From positions 4,546,170 to 4,610,169 of the forward strand of contig NC_021985.1 in assembly GCF_000444875.1 (NCBI RefSeq): a DNA stretch of 64,000 nucleotides. The letters run 5' to 3'. Made by a program: the position numbers and the translations under genes. The notes under the pieces are model-generated. The model was not told the DNA's origin. It did not search any database and worked only from the letters and a program-made list of their open reading frames with translations. Source of the stretch: Streptomyces collinus Tu 365. GTDB lineage: Bacteria > Actinomycetota > Actinomycetes > Streptomycetales > Streptomycetaceae. Numbering within the stretch: position 1 is the first letter of the stretch; every line of letters begins with the position of its first letter. Positions 9,535 to 18,300 of this stretch are shown piece after piece.

Positions 9535-10410
9535 TCAGCGGGCCGGCCGCCCCTGTCCCCGGCCCGTGGCGGAGCCACCGGACGCGGGCGGGGTCCGGTC
9601 CCTGGGCGTGCGCTGCCTCACGGGGCCCCCGCCGGAGGCGGGCGCGGCGGGCCGGGTCCGGTGCCGGGGCAGCACCCGCCGGGGCGGCCTGGTCAGCGTG
9701 ATCTGCCGGACCAGCTGCTGGAAGCAGACCAGCGTCGCGAAGCTCGGCAGCGCGGCGGCCGCCCGGTCCAGGATGTTGTCCGGCGCCTCGGCGACGCACA
9801 GGGCCATCGCGATCGACGAGAAGAGCAGCACCACGCACCAGGAGTGCAGGGCCCGGCGCTGGTGCAGGGCGGCGCGCAGGATGGACAGCGACCCGACCAG
9901 CCAGGGACCGAACACCAGCAGCGGCCACCAGGAGACCGCGCCGCTCACGGTGTGCCCCGTCGCGACGAAGCGCAGCGGGTCGTAGGCGACCAGCCCGCCG
10001 AAGACGCTCACCGCCGACGCGACGACGCACGCCATCGCGGCGATGCAGTAGCTGGCGGTCCGGATCTTGTCCAGGCGGCGCCGCTCCCGGACCTTGCGAT
10101 GACCCCGGGCCGCCCGGGCCGCGGTTCTCACGGGTGGCAGCTCCGCTGTGATCTCCACGAGGGCGTCGCGGTGGGACACCGGGTCCGCGGGCTCACCGGT
10201 GCGGGCGGCCGGGATCCTCGGCTGCTCCTCGATGGCGTCCCGCAGCATGAACGCCAGTTCCTCCGCGGGGTCCCAGCCCGAGTCCGGCGGGGTCAGCGGC
10301 GGGTAGAGCACCCCGTCCTGCGCCTGGTACAGGGTGCCGTCGCCCTCGTAGCCGCCGTCCGGATAATCGGTGGGGAAACCCTGGTATTGCCCTGTTCGCT
10401 CGTCATACAT
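9535..10410 (-). CDS. Four-helix membrane protein, possibly DUF2637-like
   Basis: This is a 291-residue protein. The N-terminal 110 residues are acidic and Gly/Pro/Tyr-rich and should be cytoplasmic. A basic stretch (RKVRERRRLDKIR) follows. Four hydrophobic segments lie at about 125-150, 168-190, 198-217 and 225-245, and the Pro/Arg-rich tail is basic. This layout resembles actinomycete DUF2637 proteins, often linked to plasmid-spread (Spd) functions, but I cannot confirm the family by eye. It lies 37 bp downstream of the 85-residue gene at 10,448-10,705, so the two may be cotranscribed. It converges on the flavoprotein gene with only 4 bp between stop codons. Confidence 0.65.
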   Translation of the reverse strand: MYDERTGQYQGFPTDYPDGGYEGDGTLYQAQDGVLYPPLTPPDSGWDPAEELAFMLRDAIEEQPRIPAARTGEPADPVSHRDALVEITAELPPVRTAARAARGHRKVRERRRLDKIRTASYCIAAMACVVASAVSVFGGLVAYDPLRFVATGHTVSGAVSWWPLLVFGPWLVGSLSILRAALHQRRALHSWCVVLLFSSIAMALCVAEAPDNILDRAAAALPSFATLVCFQQLVRQITLTRPPRRVLPRHRTRPAAPASGGGPVRQRTPRDRTPPASGGSATGRGQGRPAR

Positions 10411-10447
10411 GACGCGAGTCGCTCATTCCTTCACGAAGGGCGGGGTT

Positions 10448-10705
10448 TCAGATCTCCACCTCCACCCATCGTCTGGAAAGATCACTTTCCAGGCCGCTCA
10501 TGACGTCCATGAATTCCTGGAGGATCTCCTCGGTCACCTCGAGCGTGACCGGCAGACCGCCCCGCATCAGAATCCCGTTGTACGCGCCTCCGGTGGCCGG
10601 CGCGGGGATGTAGGTGAAGGAGCCCAGCCGGGTCGATCGCCTTCTGGAGGGAGGGGACTGGTCCCGGACGGAATCGATCACTTGACCCTCGGTTGCCCTC
10701 GTCAT
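10448..10705 (-). CDS. Small conserved-looking soluble protein, function unknown
   Basis: This is an 85-residue protein from ATG 10705, with GTGGGA just upstream. It has a charged N-terminus, a central FTYIPAP...GGLPVTLEV beta-like segment and an acidic amphipathic C-terminus (EILQEFMDVMSGLESDLSRRWVEVEI). No Cys, signal peptide or membrane segment is seen. It is probably cotranscribed with the membrane protein gene downstream. I do not recognise the family. Confidence 0.55.
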   Translation of the reverse strand: MTRATEGQVIDSVRDQSPPSRRRSTRLGSFTYIPAPATGGAYNGILMRGGLPVTLEVTEEILQEFMDVMSGLESDLSRRWVEVEI

Positions 10706-10837
10706 ATTCCCACTAACGGCGTCTTGCGGTGACGGATGCGCGGCGAACGAGTGAAGGGATTAGCCGGACAAGCACCTTGTTCAGGTATCGGTCGGACGTA
10801 TATGCAGCCGTATGAAGAATGAAAAGCGGCCGGGACC

Positions 10838-12226
10838 TCAGTTCACGGTGAAGTAGTAGTCGTAGGAGGCGAGTTCGGCGCCCGAGCGGGTCGTCGCGCG
10901 GACCGTGAGGTAGGAGAAGCCGTCCGCCGACGGCGTCCAGCTCACACGGGCGCGGTGGTGGGCGCCCGCCGGGACGGTGACCTCGGGGTCCCCGTCGAAG
11001 GAGTACGTGTAGCTCGCCACGCCCTTCACCTTCGGCGCGAACGTGAAGGTGCCCGGGACGCCCGTGCCGCCGCCCGAGCCGTTCTCGGGGTAGACGTCCG
11101 AGGTCACGGTGGGCGTGGTGTCGTAGCCGATGCTCCACGAGGCCGCGTCGCTGACCCAGCCGTCCGCACTCCTGCTGGTCACCCGGAGGGACTCGCCGTA
11201 GGTGCCGTCCAGGGCCAGCCGCACCTTCGCCGTGCCGTCGGCCGCGGCCGTGACGTCGACGGTCCTGTCGTCCTGGCCGCCGACGGTCTGCACGGAGTAG
11301 GCGACGACCGGGCTCACCGACTGCAGGGCCGGGTCGGGCCTGAGCGTGAACCCGGTCGGCCGGCCGAACTCGGGCGACGGCACGGCCGGGGTCACGGTGG
11401 GCGCCGTGGAACTGACGCGGAAGGTGTAGTCGGTGCTCGGCGAGCCGTTGTAGGCCCGGTCGAGACTGCGCACCGTCAGGGTCATCGGACCGGCGCCGCT
11501 CGGCGGGAGCAGGTCCAGCGTGGCCGGACCGCCGAGGCGGTCGGCGCGGACGAAGTACCGCGCGTCGTCGTACGGGTCGACGGGCTGCGGAACGCCGTGG
11601 TCGCCGATGTTCGTGCCGATGACCGGCAGGTCCCGGTGCCAGGTGAACTCGTACCCGGTGACGTCGTCGGCGCCGCCCGCGTCCAGCGTGAACCTGACCG
11701 GCGCGCCGCCCTGGTTCCACACGTCCGGAGGGTAGTTGGGCGAGGAGACGGTGGGCGCGTGCGCCGGGCCGGAGTCGTCGACGGTGACGTAGCAGGGAGC
11801 CGACCAGTCCGAGGCCGCGCTCCCGGCCACCGTCTGCGCCCGCCACGCGTATGTCTGCCCGTCGGTGAGCGCCTCCGCGGGCAGGTTGACGGTGGCCTCG
11901 AACCCGGGGACGGCGCGCTCGCGGGTGACCGTGGTGATCTGTGTGGGGTCGGTGACCGGCCAGAGCTGGAAGCGCGCGGTGAGCGGGGTGGTGTCGGACG
12001 CGTCGGTGGTCCCGGGGATGCCCTCGGCGACCAGGCCCTGGCGGCCCCACAGGAACGTGGGCCGGTCCGCGTCGGTCGAGCAGTGCCGGTAGCCGTTGAA
12101 CAGCTGGGTCGGTGTGGTGGGCGTCCCGCCGGCCGCGCTCGCGGGCGACGCCGCGGCGAGCGCCAGCGCGAGGGTGCCCAGGGAAGCGAGGACGGCACGC
12201 GAGTGCGCGCCGAAGGCGATGGTCAA
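10838..12226 (-). CDS. Secreted protein with Ig/Fn3-like repeats
   Basis: The best start is TTG at 12226, placed 6 nt after GGGAGG; the frame is open further upstream, but without a ribosome site. The 462-residue product begins with a Sec signal peptide (LTIAFGAHSRAVLASLG..., cleavage near ASPASAAGG). The mature part is a string of beta-sandwich-like repeats of about 100 residues with DGQTYAWRA, GYEFTWHRD, DYTFRVSS and ASYTYSFDG strands and Pro/Thr linkers (TPTVTSD). It ends in a beta strand (SYDYYFTVN) with no cell-wall anchor. No catalytic motif is visible. It is probably an extracellular binding or structural protein. It lies next to another secreted beta-rich protein encoded on the same strand. 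Confidence 0.7.
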   Translation of the reverse strand: MTIAFGAHSRAVLASLGTLALALAAASPASAAGGTPTTPTQLFNGYRHCSTDADRPTFLWGRQGLVAEGIPGTTDASDTTPLTARFQLWPVTDPTQITTVTRERAVPGFEATVNLPAEALTDGQTYAWRAQTVAGSAASDWSAPCYVTVDDSGPAHAPTVSSPNYPPDVWNQGGAPVRFTLDAGGADDVTGYEFTWHRDLPVIGTNIGDHGVPQPVDPYDDARYFVRADRLGGPATLDLLPPSGAGPMTLTVRSLDRAYNGSPSTDYTFRVSSTAPTVTPAVPSPEFGRPTGFTLRPDPALQSVSPVVAYSVQTVGGQDDRTVDVTAAADGTAKVRLALDGTYGESLRVTSRSADGWVSDAASWSIGYDTTPTVTSDVYPENGSGGGTGVPGTFTFAPKVKGVASYTYSFDGDPEVTVPAGAHHRARVSWTPSADGFSYLTVRATTRSGAELASYDYYFTVN

Positions 12227-12382
12227 GTGGTCCCTCCCGGATGAATGTCCGTGCCCCGTAGCGCAGTTGAGCCCCGGAGCGCGGACGGCGAGAAGGATCG
12301 TAGAGGCGCATTTGACTGCGCGCATGACAATTACGGACCTGGCGGCCGCCCCCGGAACCGGGACCCGGCCGCCGGCCGGCCG

Positions 12383-13840
12383 TCACCGGCCGCCGAGGTG
12401 CCTGCCGTAGCCGAGAGCGCTCTTCGGGGAGGGCAGGCCCAGCCGGGCCGGGGTGAAGGCGGTGGAACCGGCGGCACCCGCGCGGGGGAGCATCCACACC
12501 CCGCCCGAGCCGGCGTTCTCGCCCGGGGAGCCGACCGCCAGGTCGAGCCTGCCGTCGTGGTCGTAGTCGCCGGTGGCGAGCGCCGTGCCGAAGGCGTCCC
12601 CGGTCTCCGCGATCCCCGGGACGCGCGGGGTGTCCTGCTGGAGGCCGGTGGAGCGCGCCGCGCCCTTCGCGTCGAGGAGGCCCGTCGGGCCGCCGAACAG
12701 CACGGTCGCCGCGCCCGCGCCCGCACGCCGGCCGATCGCCTCGCCGGGCGCGCCGGCGACCAGGTCGTCGCGGCCGTCGTGGTCGAGGTCGGCGACCACG
12801 AGGGCGGCGCCGAACCGGTCACCGTCCTCCGCCACACCCGCCACACCCGCCGTGTCCTGGTTCAGGGTCTGCTGCCGGTACCCGAACGAGCCGGACCGCG
12901 CGCTGCCGTAGTGGACGTGGATGCCACCGCCCTCCGCCAGCTCCTCGGGGCCGCACGGGTCGTCGATGTTCTCGTCGGCGATCTCACGGCACTCGCCGAG
13001 CGCGAGGTCGTCGTGGCCGTCGCCGTCGAAGTCGCCCGCGGCGAGCGCGGACACCCCGGCGTTGTCGGTGTTCCAGACGTTGGCCATGGCCTGCTCGGCC
13101 GCGTCCCAGGACCACAGCCGCACGTGCGACTGGGTGAACGGGGTCCTCGACCAGTACCCGACCGCGAGGTCCGCCGTGCCGTCCCCGGTGAAGTCACCGG
13201 TGGCGAGGACGGGGGCACGGCCGCCCATCGGGGCGGTGACGACCGTGGCGATCATGCTGTCCTCGCCCTGGGCCACCCGGGCGACGACCTTGTCCCTCCC
13301 GCCGATCACGATCTCCTTGCCGCCGTCGCCGGTCAGGTCGGCGGCCGCGACCGACAGCCCGTACGCCGCCGAGGGCGAGGGCCCGTCGAGGACCACGGAG
13401 CCCGGGCGGGTGCCGTGCCTGGCGCCGGCGACCGCCTCGACCATGCCCACGTCCTTGCCGCGCCCTGCGATGTCCTCGCCGGGGGCGCCGACCAGCAGTT
13501 CCGCGATGCCGTCGCCGTTGAGGTCCACCAGCGCCACGGAGGCACCGAAGCGGTCGCCCGTCTCGGGGGTGCCGGGCACCTCGGGGGTGGACTGGCTGAT
13601 CCGGATGCTGCCGTGGGCTCCGATCCCCTTCGGGCCGCCCCAGACGACGGTGACGTAACCGGCCTTCGCCCTGCCGCCGACCGCGCCGTCGGGCACCCCC
13701 ACGGCGAGGTCCGCGTATCCGTCGCCGTCGAAGTCACCGGCGGTCCGCGCGGTGGCGGCCGAGGCCGGGAGGGTCAGTCCGGCAGTGGCCGCGGCGACGA
13801 CGGTGGCTGCGGTGGCGAGGGTCCGTATCCGTGTGCGCAC
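12383..13840 (-). CDS. Secreted FG-GAP (integrin alpha-like) beta-propeller protein
   Basis: This is a 485-residue protein with GTG start at 13840 and GGAG 5 nt upstream. The signal peptide ends near LPASAATA. The mature protein has about seven repeats with the calcium-binding loop D-x-D-x-D-G-x-x-D-L-x-x-G (DFDGDGYADLAVG, DLNGDGIAELLVG, DFTGDGTADLAVG, DFDGDGHDDLALG, DLDHDGRDDLVAG, DYDHDGRLDLAVG), each preceded by a DRFG-like FG motif. This predicts a single seven-bladed propeller with several Ca2+ sites, exported to the cell surface or medium. Its ligand is unknown. It is not obviously part of the nearby biosynthetic cluster. Confidence 0.85.
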   Translation of the reverse strand: MRTRIRTLATAATVVAAATAGLTLPASAATARTAGDFDGDGYADLAVGVPDGAVGGRAKAGYVTVVWGGPKGIGAHGSIRISQSTPEVPGTPETGDRFGASVALVDLNGDGIAELLVGAPGEDIAGRGKDVGMVEAVAGARHGTRPGSVVLDGPSPSAAYGLSVAAADLTGDGGKEIVIGGRDKVVARVAQGEDSMIATVVTAPMGGRAPVLATGDFTGDGTADLAVGYWSRTPFTQSHVRLWSWDAAEQAMANVWNTDNAGVSALAAGDFDGDGHDDLALGECREIADENIDDPCGPEELAEGGGIHVHYGSARSGSFGYRQQTLNQDTAGVAGVAEDGDRFGAALVVADLDHDGRDDLVAGAPGEAIGRRAGAGAATVLFGGPTGLLDAKGAARSTGLQQDTPRVPGIAETGDAFGTALATGDYDHDGRLDLAVGSPGENAGSGGVWMLPRAGAAGSTAFTPARLGLPSPKSALGYGRHLGGR

Positions 13841-13957
13841 GGGGGCTCCAAGGTGTTCGAGGTGTCCGAGGCGGCGAGTTCACCTGTGGGACACCTCCAG
13901 GGCCCCGGGGGTTGTGCGGCGGGGGCGGCTCGGCGCCCCGCACCCTCCTCGCCCTGA

Positions 13958-14095
13958 TACCGCCAACTCCGCACTCGCGACGCCGAGTCCGCGGCCCGCT
14001 CGCTCCCGGCCGTCCCACATAAGGGCGTCCACGTCGACGACTCGATCGAGGTGACCTACTGGCAGCGGTCGATGGACGACGCCGTCCGCTGGTGA
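13958..14095 (+). other. Possible gene remnant (C-terminal fragment) at the cluster edge
   Basis: The 259 bp between the FG-GAP gene and the flavoprotein gene hold no complete gene. On the plus strand, 13958-14095 is an open stretch without a start codon, ending GVHVDDSIEVTYWQRSMDDAVRW then TGA. Its composition (W, Y, Q, H, balanced charge) looks more like protein than the usual GC-rich noise. It may be the tail of a gene lost when the cluster was inserted. I cannot name the family, and chance is possible. Confidence 0.25.
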
Positions 14096-14099
14096 CGGG

Positions 14100-15230
14100 T
14101 CAGAGGTGGGGTGAGGCCGGGTCGCCGCCGAGCCGCAGGTCGCCGACCCCGTCGAGGATCTTCTCCGAGGACGCGACATGGCGGCTCGCGGTGATGAGGT
14201 CGCGCAGGCACCGGTCGAGCGGGGTGTGTTCGGTGTAGACCGCGGCCGTTCCCACGGTGTCGTACAGCAGTTGGACCGCCTCCCGGCAGGCGCGGTGCGC
14301 GAACCGGCGGGCCAGCGCCGCCGTGCCGCGTTCCGGCGTCAGGCCCGCCGCCTGCGCGGCCCACGCCTTCTCCAGCGTGGCGTACACATAGGCGTCCGCC
14401 GCGCCGATGAGCGACTCGGCGTGCGCGAGGTCGGCCGGGACGCCCGGCCGGGGCAGCGCCGCACGACGGGCGGACAGGATGTCCCGCGCCGCCTTCAGCG
14501 CGGCCCTGCCGATGCCCAGTGGCACGCCCGCCATCTTGAGCGCCAGGTTGTCGGCGCGCAGATGGAGCGGCTCCCGCCGGGTTCCGGACGGTACGAGACG
14601 GAAGGTGTGCCGGTCCGGGACGAACAGCCCGGCGACCTCGAAGTCGTGGGAGCCGGTGCCGCGCAGCCCGGTGGTGTGCCAGGTGTCGAGCACCCGGGCG
14701 TGGGCGGCGTCGAAGACGGCGATCGCCGGGGTGCCGTCCGGGGTCAGGAACCCGGCCATCACCCGGTCGGCGTGGCTGATCCCGCTGGCGTGGGTCCAGC
14801 GGCCCGTCAGGAGGTGGCCGTCGCCCCGCCGGACCGACCGCCCCGTCGGCGGCAGCACCGTCGCGGTGACCAGGTCCGGCTCCGGGAACAGCTCGGCGAA
14901 CACGTCCGCGGGCAGGGAGACCTGGGCCAGCGCGGCGTTCAGCGCGACGGCCGCGCACCAGGCGACCGAGGCGTCCCCCTCCGCCAGCAGGTCGACCGCC
15001 CGGGTGAGCTCCGGCACGGTCATCTCGACGCCGCCCAGGGCCGGCGGCAGGGCGGCGCGCAGCAGCCCGGTGGCCTTCAGGCCGTCGAGGACGTCGGCGG
15101 GGATCCGGCCCGTGCGCTCGATCTCCGGCGCGCCGGCCGGGAGGCCCGCGGCGTACGCCCGCACCCGGGCCATGACCGAGGCGGCGGTCAGGTCCGTCCC
15201 GGCCCGGGTGGGCAGTTCGATGGCGGTCAT
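14100..15230 (-). CDS. Acyl-CoA dehydrogenase-like flavoprotein, last gene of the cluster
   Basis: This is a 376-residue protein from ATG 15230. The N-terminal helices (residues 20-120) and the beta domain with WTHASGISHADRVMAGF and LRGTGSHDFEV (about 145-215) match the acyl-CoA dehydrogenase fold. The C-terminal helices carry ...SRHVASSEKILDG, resembling the Acyl-CoA_dh_2 subgroup, which also holds flavin-dependent hydroxylases. It follows the PKS-NRPS gene by 82 bp on the same strand. Possible roles are dehydrogenation of the acyl side chain, oxidation of thiazoline to thiazole, or hydroxylation of an intermediate. The sequence does not decide between them. The catalytic base Glu is not clear by eye. 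Confidence 0.8.
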   Translation of the reverse strand: MTAIELPTRAGTDLTAASVMARVRAYAAGLPAGAPEIERTGRIPADVLDGLKATGLLRAALPPALGGVEMTVPELTRAVDLLAEGDASVAWCAAVALNAALAQVSLPADVFAELFPEPDLVTATVLPPTGRSVRRGDGHLLTGRWTHASGISHADRVMAGFLTPDGTPAIAVFDAAHARVLDTWHTTGLRGTGSHDFEVAGLFVPDRHTFRLVPSGTRREPLHLRADNLALKMAGVPLGIGRAALKAARDILSARRAALPRPGVPADLAHAESLIGAADAYVYATLEKAWAAQAAGLTPERGTAALARRFAHRACREAVQLLYDTVGTAAVYTEHTPLDRCLRDLITASRHVASSEKILDGVGDLRLGGDPASPHL

Positions 15231-15312
15231 CGGGTCCTCCTGCTGCGGCGGTCGCTCCCGCCCCGGCCGGTTCGGCGGGGCGGGCGGGGCGGGGGGTTCG
15301 GGCGGGTCCGGG

Positions 15313-18300
15313 TCACAGGTCCTCCAGGGCCTTGCCGAGTTCGGCCGCCAGCGTCCGCAGGTGCGGGGAGCGCATGACGCTGTAGTGGTCGCCGGGCACG
15401 TCGACGCTCTCCGCCTGGTCGCCGAGCAGGTCCAGCCACTCCCGGGTGGTCGCGGCGCTGGCCCCGTCCATGGCCCGCAGCAGCCGGACCCGGCCCGGGT
15501 ACGGGGCGGCGTCGTGGTCGGCCAGCGCGCGGGCGAGGCGCAGGAACCGGTTCGCGAGCCGTTCCAGGGTGGCGGCGTCGATCTCGGCCGGCAGGACGGC
15601 GGCCTGCCGGGCCCGGCTCAGCAGCTCCTCGACCGGGGACCGGTGCCGCGTGGGCTCGAACTCGGCGGGACCGGGGTGCCAGTCGCTTCCCGCCAGGCCG
15701 GCCAGGTCACGGGCGAACCGGGCGAGCAGCGCCGCGTCGGAGGCGGGTTCGGCGCGGCCGGGCGGTTCGAGCAGGTCCACCGCCGCGACCAGCTCGACGG
15801 TCCTGCCCCGCCCGGTGAGCAGGCGGGCGGTCTCCAGGGCGAGCACACCGCCCATGGACCAGCCGCCGAGCCGGAACGGGCCGTCCGGGAACCGTGCGGT
15901 GAGCGCGTCGGCGTAGTGCGCGGCCAGGCCGGCCACGGTCGTCGGCGCCGGTTCGGCGTCGGGGTACTGCAGGGCGTACAGCGGCTGGTCCTCGTCCAGG
16001 AGGGCGCCGAGACCGGCGTAGCAGAGCACGTCGCCACCGACCGGGTGGACCAGGACCAGGGGCGGCCGGGACCCGGTGTCCCGGAGCGCGACCAGGGCCG
16101 GCCGGGCATCGTCGCCGGACCGCTCGCGCAGCACCTCGGCGAGCGCGGCGACGGTCGGCCGGGCGAGCAACGTGGCCACCGGCAGGGACCGGCCGGTGGC
16201 CTGCCGGACGCGGGCCATCATCCGCACCGCGAGCAGCGAGTCGCCGCCCAGGTCGAAGAAGTCCGCGGTGACGTCCACCTCTTCGCCGGCGGGCCCGAAG
16301 AACTCGGCCCAGATCCCGGCCAGCAGCCGTTCGGCCGCGTCGCGCGGTGCGAGCCCCGCACCCGGGCGCGGGGCCGTCTCCCCGGGCGACGGCAGCAGCC
16401 CGCGGTTCACCTTGCCGTTGCCGGTCAGCGGCAGTTCGTCCAGCAGGACGATGCGCGCGGGCACCATGTAGCCGGGCAGTTCCCGGCCGAGGGCCTCGCG
16501 CAGCTCCTCCTCGGAGGTCTCCGAGACGGCGTACCCGACGAGCCGTCGCGGGCCGCCGCGCTCGCCCTCGGCCACCGCGGCCGCCGCGCGGACGTCCGGC
16601 CGGCGCAGCAGTGCCGCCTCGACCTCACCGAGCTCGATCCGGTGCCCCTGGATCTTCACCTGGGAGTCGACGCGCCCCTGGAACTCGATGGTGCCGTCCG
16701 GCAGGTACCGGCCGAGGTCACCGGTCCGGTAGAGCCGTTCGCCCGTCACCGGGTGGCGCAGGAACGCCGCGCGGGTCCTCGCCTCGTCGCCGAGGTAGCC
16801 GCGGGCCAGGCCGGCGCCGGCGATGTACAGGTCGCCGGTGACCCAGGCCGGGCGCGGGCGCAGCGCCCCGTCCAGCACGTGGAAGCGCTGGTTGCGCAGC
16901 GGTGTGCCGTAGGGAACGCTCGTCCAGTCGGGGTCCACCCGGGTGACCGGGTACTGGATCGACCAGACGGAGGCCTCGGTCGCGCCGCCCAGGCTGAGCA
17001 CCCGGGCGTCCGGCAGGAGCGAGGTGACGGCCCCGGGGAGGGTGACGGGGATCCAGTCGCCGCTCAGCATCACCACGCGCAGCGACGGCGGACCGCCGAA
17101 CTCCCGGGCGTGGGTGAGGAACATGTCCATCAGCGCGGGGACGCTGTTCCAGATCGTCACGTGGTGCCGGTTCGCCAGTTCGAGCCAGGCGGCCGGTTCG
17201 CGCTGCGCCGACGCGTCCGGCAGGACCACGGCCCCGCCGGCCGAGAGCAGGCCGAACACGTCGTAGACCGAGAGGTCGAAGTGGAGCGCGGACAGGGCCA
17301 GGACGCGGTCGCGGGCGGTCACGCCGAGCCGGTCGTTGATGTCCTGGACCGTGTTGACCGCGCCGGAGTGCTCGATCATCACGCCCTTGGGCACGCCGGT
17401 GGAGCCCGAGGTGAAGATGACGTACGCGAGGTCGCCGGGACGGGCCGGGGACGGCGGCAGGGGGCCGTTCTGCCCGGTGTCCTCCGGTTCGGTGTCGACG
17501 TGCAGCGAGCGGGTGCCGTCCGGCAGGTCGAGGCCGTCCGCGACCGCCGACCGGGTCAGCACCAGTCCGATGCCGGCGGTCTCCATGATCAGCCGGAGCC
17601 GGCGGCCGGGTGTGGCGGCGTCGACCGGCACGTAGGCGGCCCCCGCCTTGAGGACGCCCAGCACCGCGACGACCTGCTCCCAGCTCTTGTCCATCACGAT
17701 GCCGACGAGCGTGCCCGGACCCGCGCCGTGGCCGGTCAGCCACCGGGCGATCCGGTCGGAGCGGCGGTCCACCTCGCCGTAGCCGAGGGTCCGGCCGGCG
17801 GTGATGACGGCGGGCGCGTCCGGCCGGATCTCCGCCTGCCGCAGGAACCCGTCGTGCAGCAGCCCGGCGGGCACGGGGGCGTCCGTGGCGTTGACCGCCC
17901 GGCGCAGCTCCAGGTCGGCCACCGGCGCGAGCACCGACGGCGGACGGCGCCACGCCTCCTCGCCGCACAGGTCCCGCACCAGGTCCAGGTACGCCTCCCA
18001 CATCCCGTCGACGACACCGTCGGGGAACATCTCCTCCACCACGTCCCAGTTGAGGACCAGTTCCCCGGCCTCCTCCAGAGCCTGGTGGTCGAGCCACACC
18101 TGCGGGGTGCGGACCGAGCTGGACGCGGGCCTGCCGCGGACACCCAGCTCGGTCAGTGCCGTGAGCGCGCCGCGCTCGTCGTCGCCCTGCCCCGCGAAGC
18201 CGATCGTGCTGGTGAACACCACGGGCATACCGGCCAGTCCGGTCCCGCCCCGGGTGCGGTTGATCTCGCGCAGCACCTCGACGCCGCTGACGTGCCCGTG

